Assembly: GCA_022376515.1 (NCBI GenBank)
Contig: WTXI01000008.1
Location: 620,001-684,000, forward strand
Direction of reading: 5' to 3'
Source: Lactifluus volemus
Taxonomy: Eukaryota; Basidiomycota; Agaricomycetes; Russulales; Russulaceae
Length of the DNA: 64,000 bases
Both the position numbers and the translations under genes were made by a program. How positions within the stretch are numbered: position 1 is the stretch's first letter; each line of letters starts with the position of its first letter. Below, piece by piece: positions 63,820 to 64,000 of the stretch. The notes beneath the pieces are model-generated. The model saw nothing but the letters and a program-made list of their open reading frames with translations, was not told where the DNA came from and made no database searches.

Positions 63820-64000
63820 TCACCTCGCATAAGGGTGGTATCCGTGTTGTCCACGATTCGTGATCCGAGCAGGCCCCGGGCCTTGATTCATCCCCGGACG
63901 ACCGCCCCGTCCTGCACCTCCCCCCATCATACCGCCCATATTCTGCCGCATGCCCATACCTCCCATGCCTCCTCCAGCTCCAGCCATCGCAGCAGCAGCA
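63820..64000 (-). CDS. RRM (hnRNP-type) RNA-binding protein, unit 3, C-terminal part only
   Basis: Stop at 63820-63822. The reverse strand reads the same Gly/Met-rich tail as units 1 and 2 (MNQGPGPARITNRGQHGYHP; MRQNMGGMMGGGAG upstream) with no indel so far. The gene continues past the right edge. Units 1 and 2 carry broken copies, so this may be the working one. Confidence 0.7.
   Translation of the reverse strand, partial: AAAAMAGAGGGMGGMGMRQNMGGMMGGGAGRGGRPGMNQGPGPARITNRGQHGYHPYAR

Overview
The window is nuclear DNA of a filamentous basidiomycete, most probably an Agaricomycete. The signs are many short introns (about 50-65 bp), a KDZ transposase, DUF6533 membrane proteins, a Goodbye-NACHT-ankyrin receptor family, a Tad-type LINE with RNase H, and yeast-like housekeeping genes (APC1, DAHP synthase, SPX-EXS). 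I cannot name the genus from sequence alone.

Layout. 1-3.2 kb: KDZ DNA-transposon transposase (minus), running off the left edge. 5.3-8.6 kb: two multi-exon genes of unknown function (plus). 9.0-9.7 kb: a ~121 bp minisatellite. 11.2-27.8 kb: one ~4-6 kb segment present three times. Copy A is inverted relative to copies B and C. Each copy carries a DUF6533 membrane-protein gene and a PIH1-domain gene; only copy B keeps a whole-looking PIH1 gene. Copy C is further broken by two small terminal-inverted-repeat elements. A fragment of the receptor gene found much further right lies between B and C. 27.9-40.4 kb: a conserved housekeeping block with a DAHP synthase, APC1 and an SPX-EXS phosphate transporter. 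Between the last two lie a 3' relic of VPS16 and an ankyrin fragment. 40.8-64 kb: three tandem units, each made of a Goodbye-NACHT-ankyrin NLR gene (plus) converging on an RRM/hnRNP-type RNA-binding protein gene (minus). Unit 1 has a whole NLR and a truncated RRM gene. Unit 2 has an NLR with a nonsense mutation and a frameshifted RRM gene. Unit 3 has a whole NLR and an RRM gene that continues past the right edge.

The most striking structure lies at 54.25-59.60 kb, between units 2 and 3. It is a three-level nested insertion. A hAT-like element (imperfect TIRs, 8 bp target duplication) carries an intron-containing fragment of a cullin gene. A 5'-truncated Tad-like LINE (15 bp target duplication, poly-A tail) lies inside it. 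A 479 bp solo LTR (TG...CA, 6 bp target duplication) splits the LINE ORF. Each target site can be read exactly, so the order of events is clear.

Taken together, the window is a conserved gene block flanked on both sides by fast-changing duplicated accessory DNA. Pieces of the same NLR family lie at several rearrangement borders (21.2, 36.0 and 46.5 kb), which suggests this family takes part in the local reshuffling.
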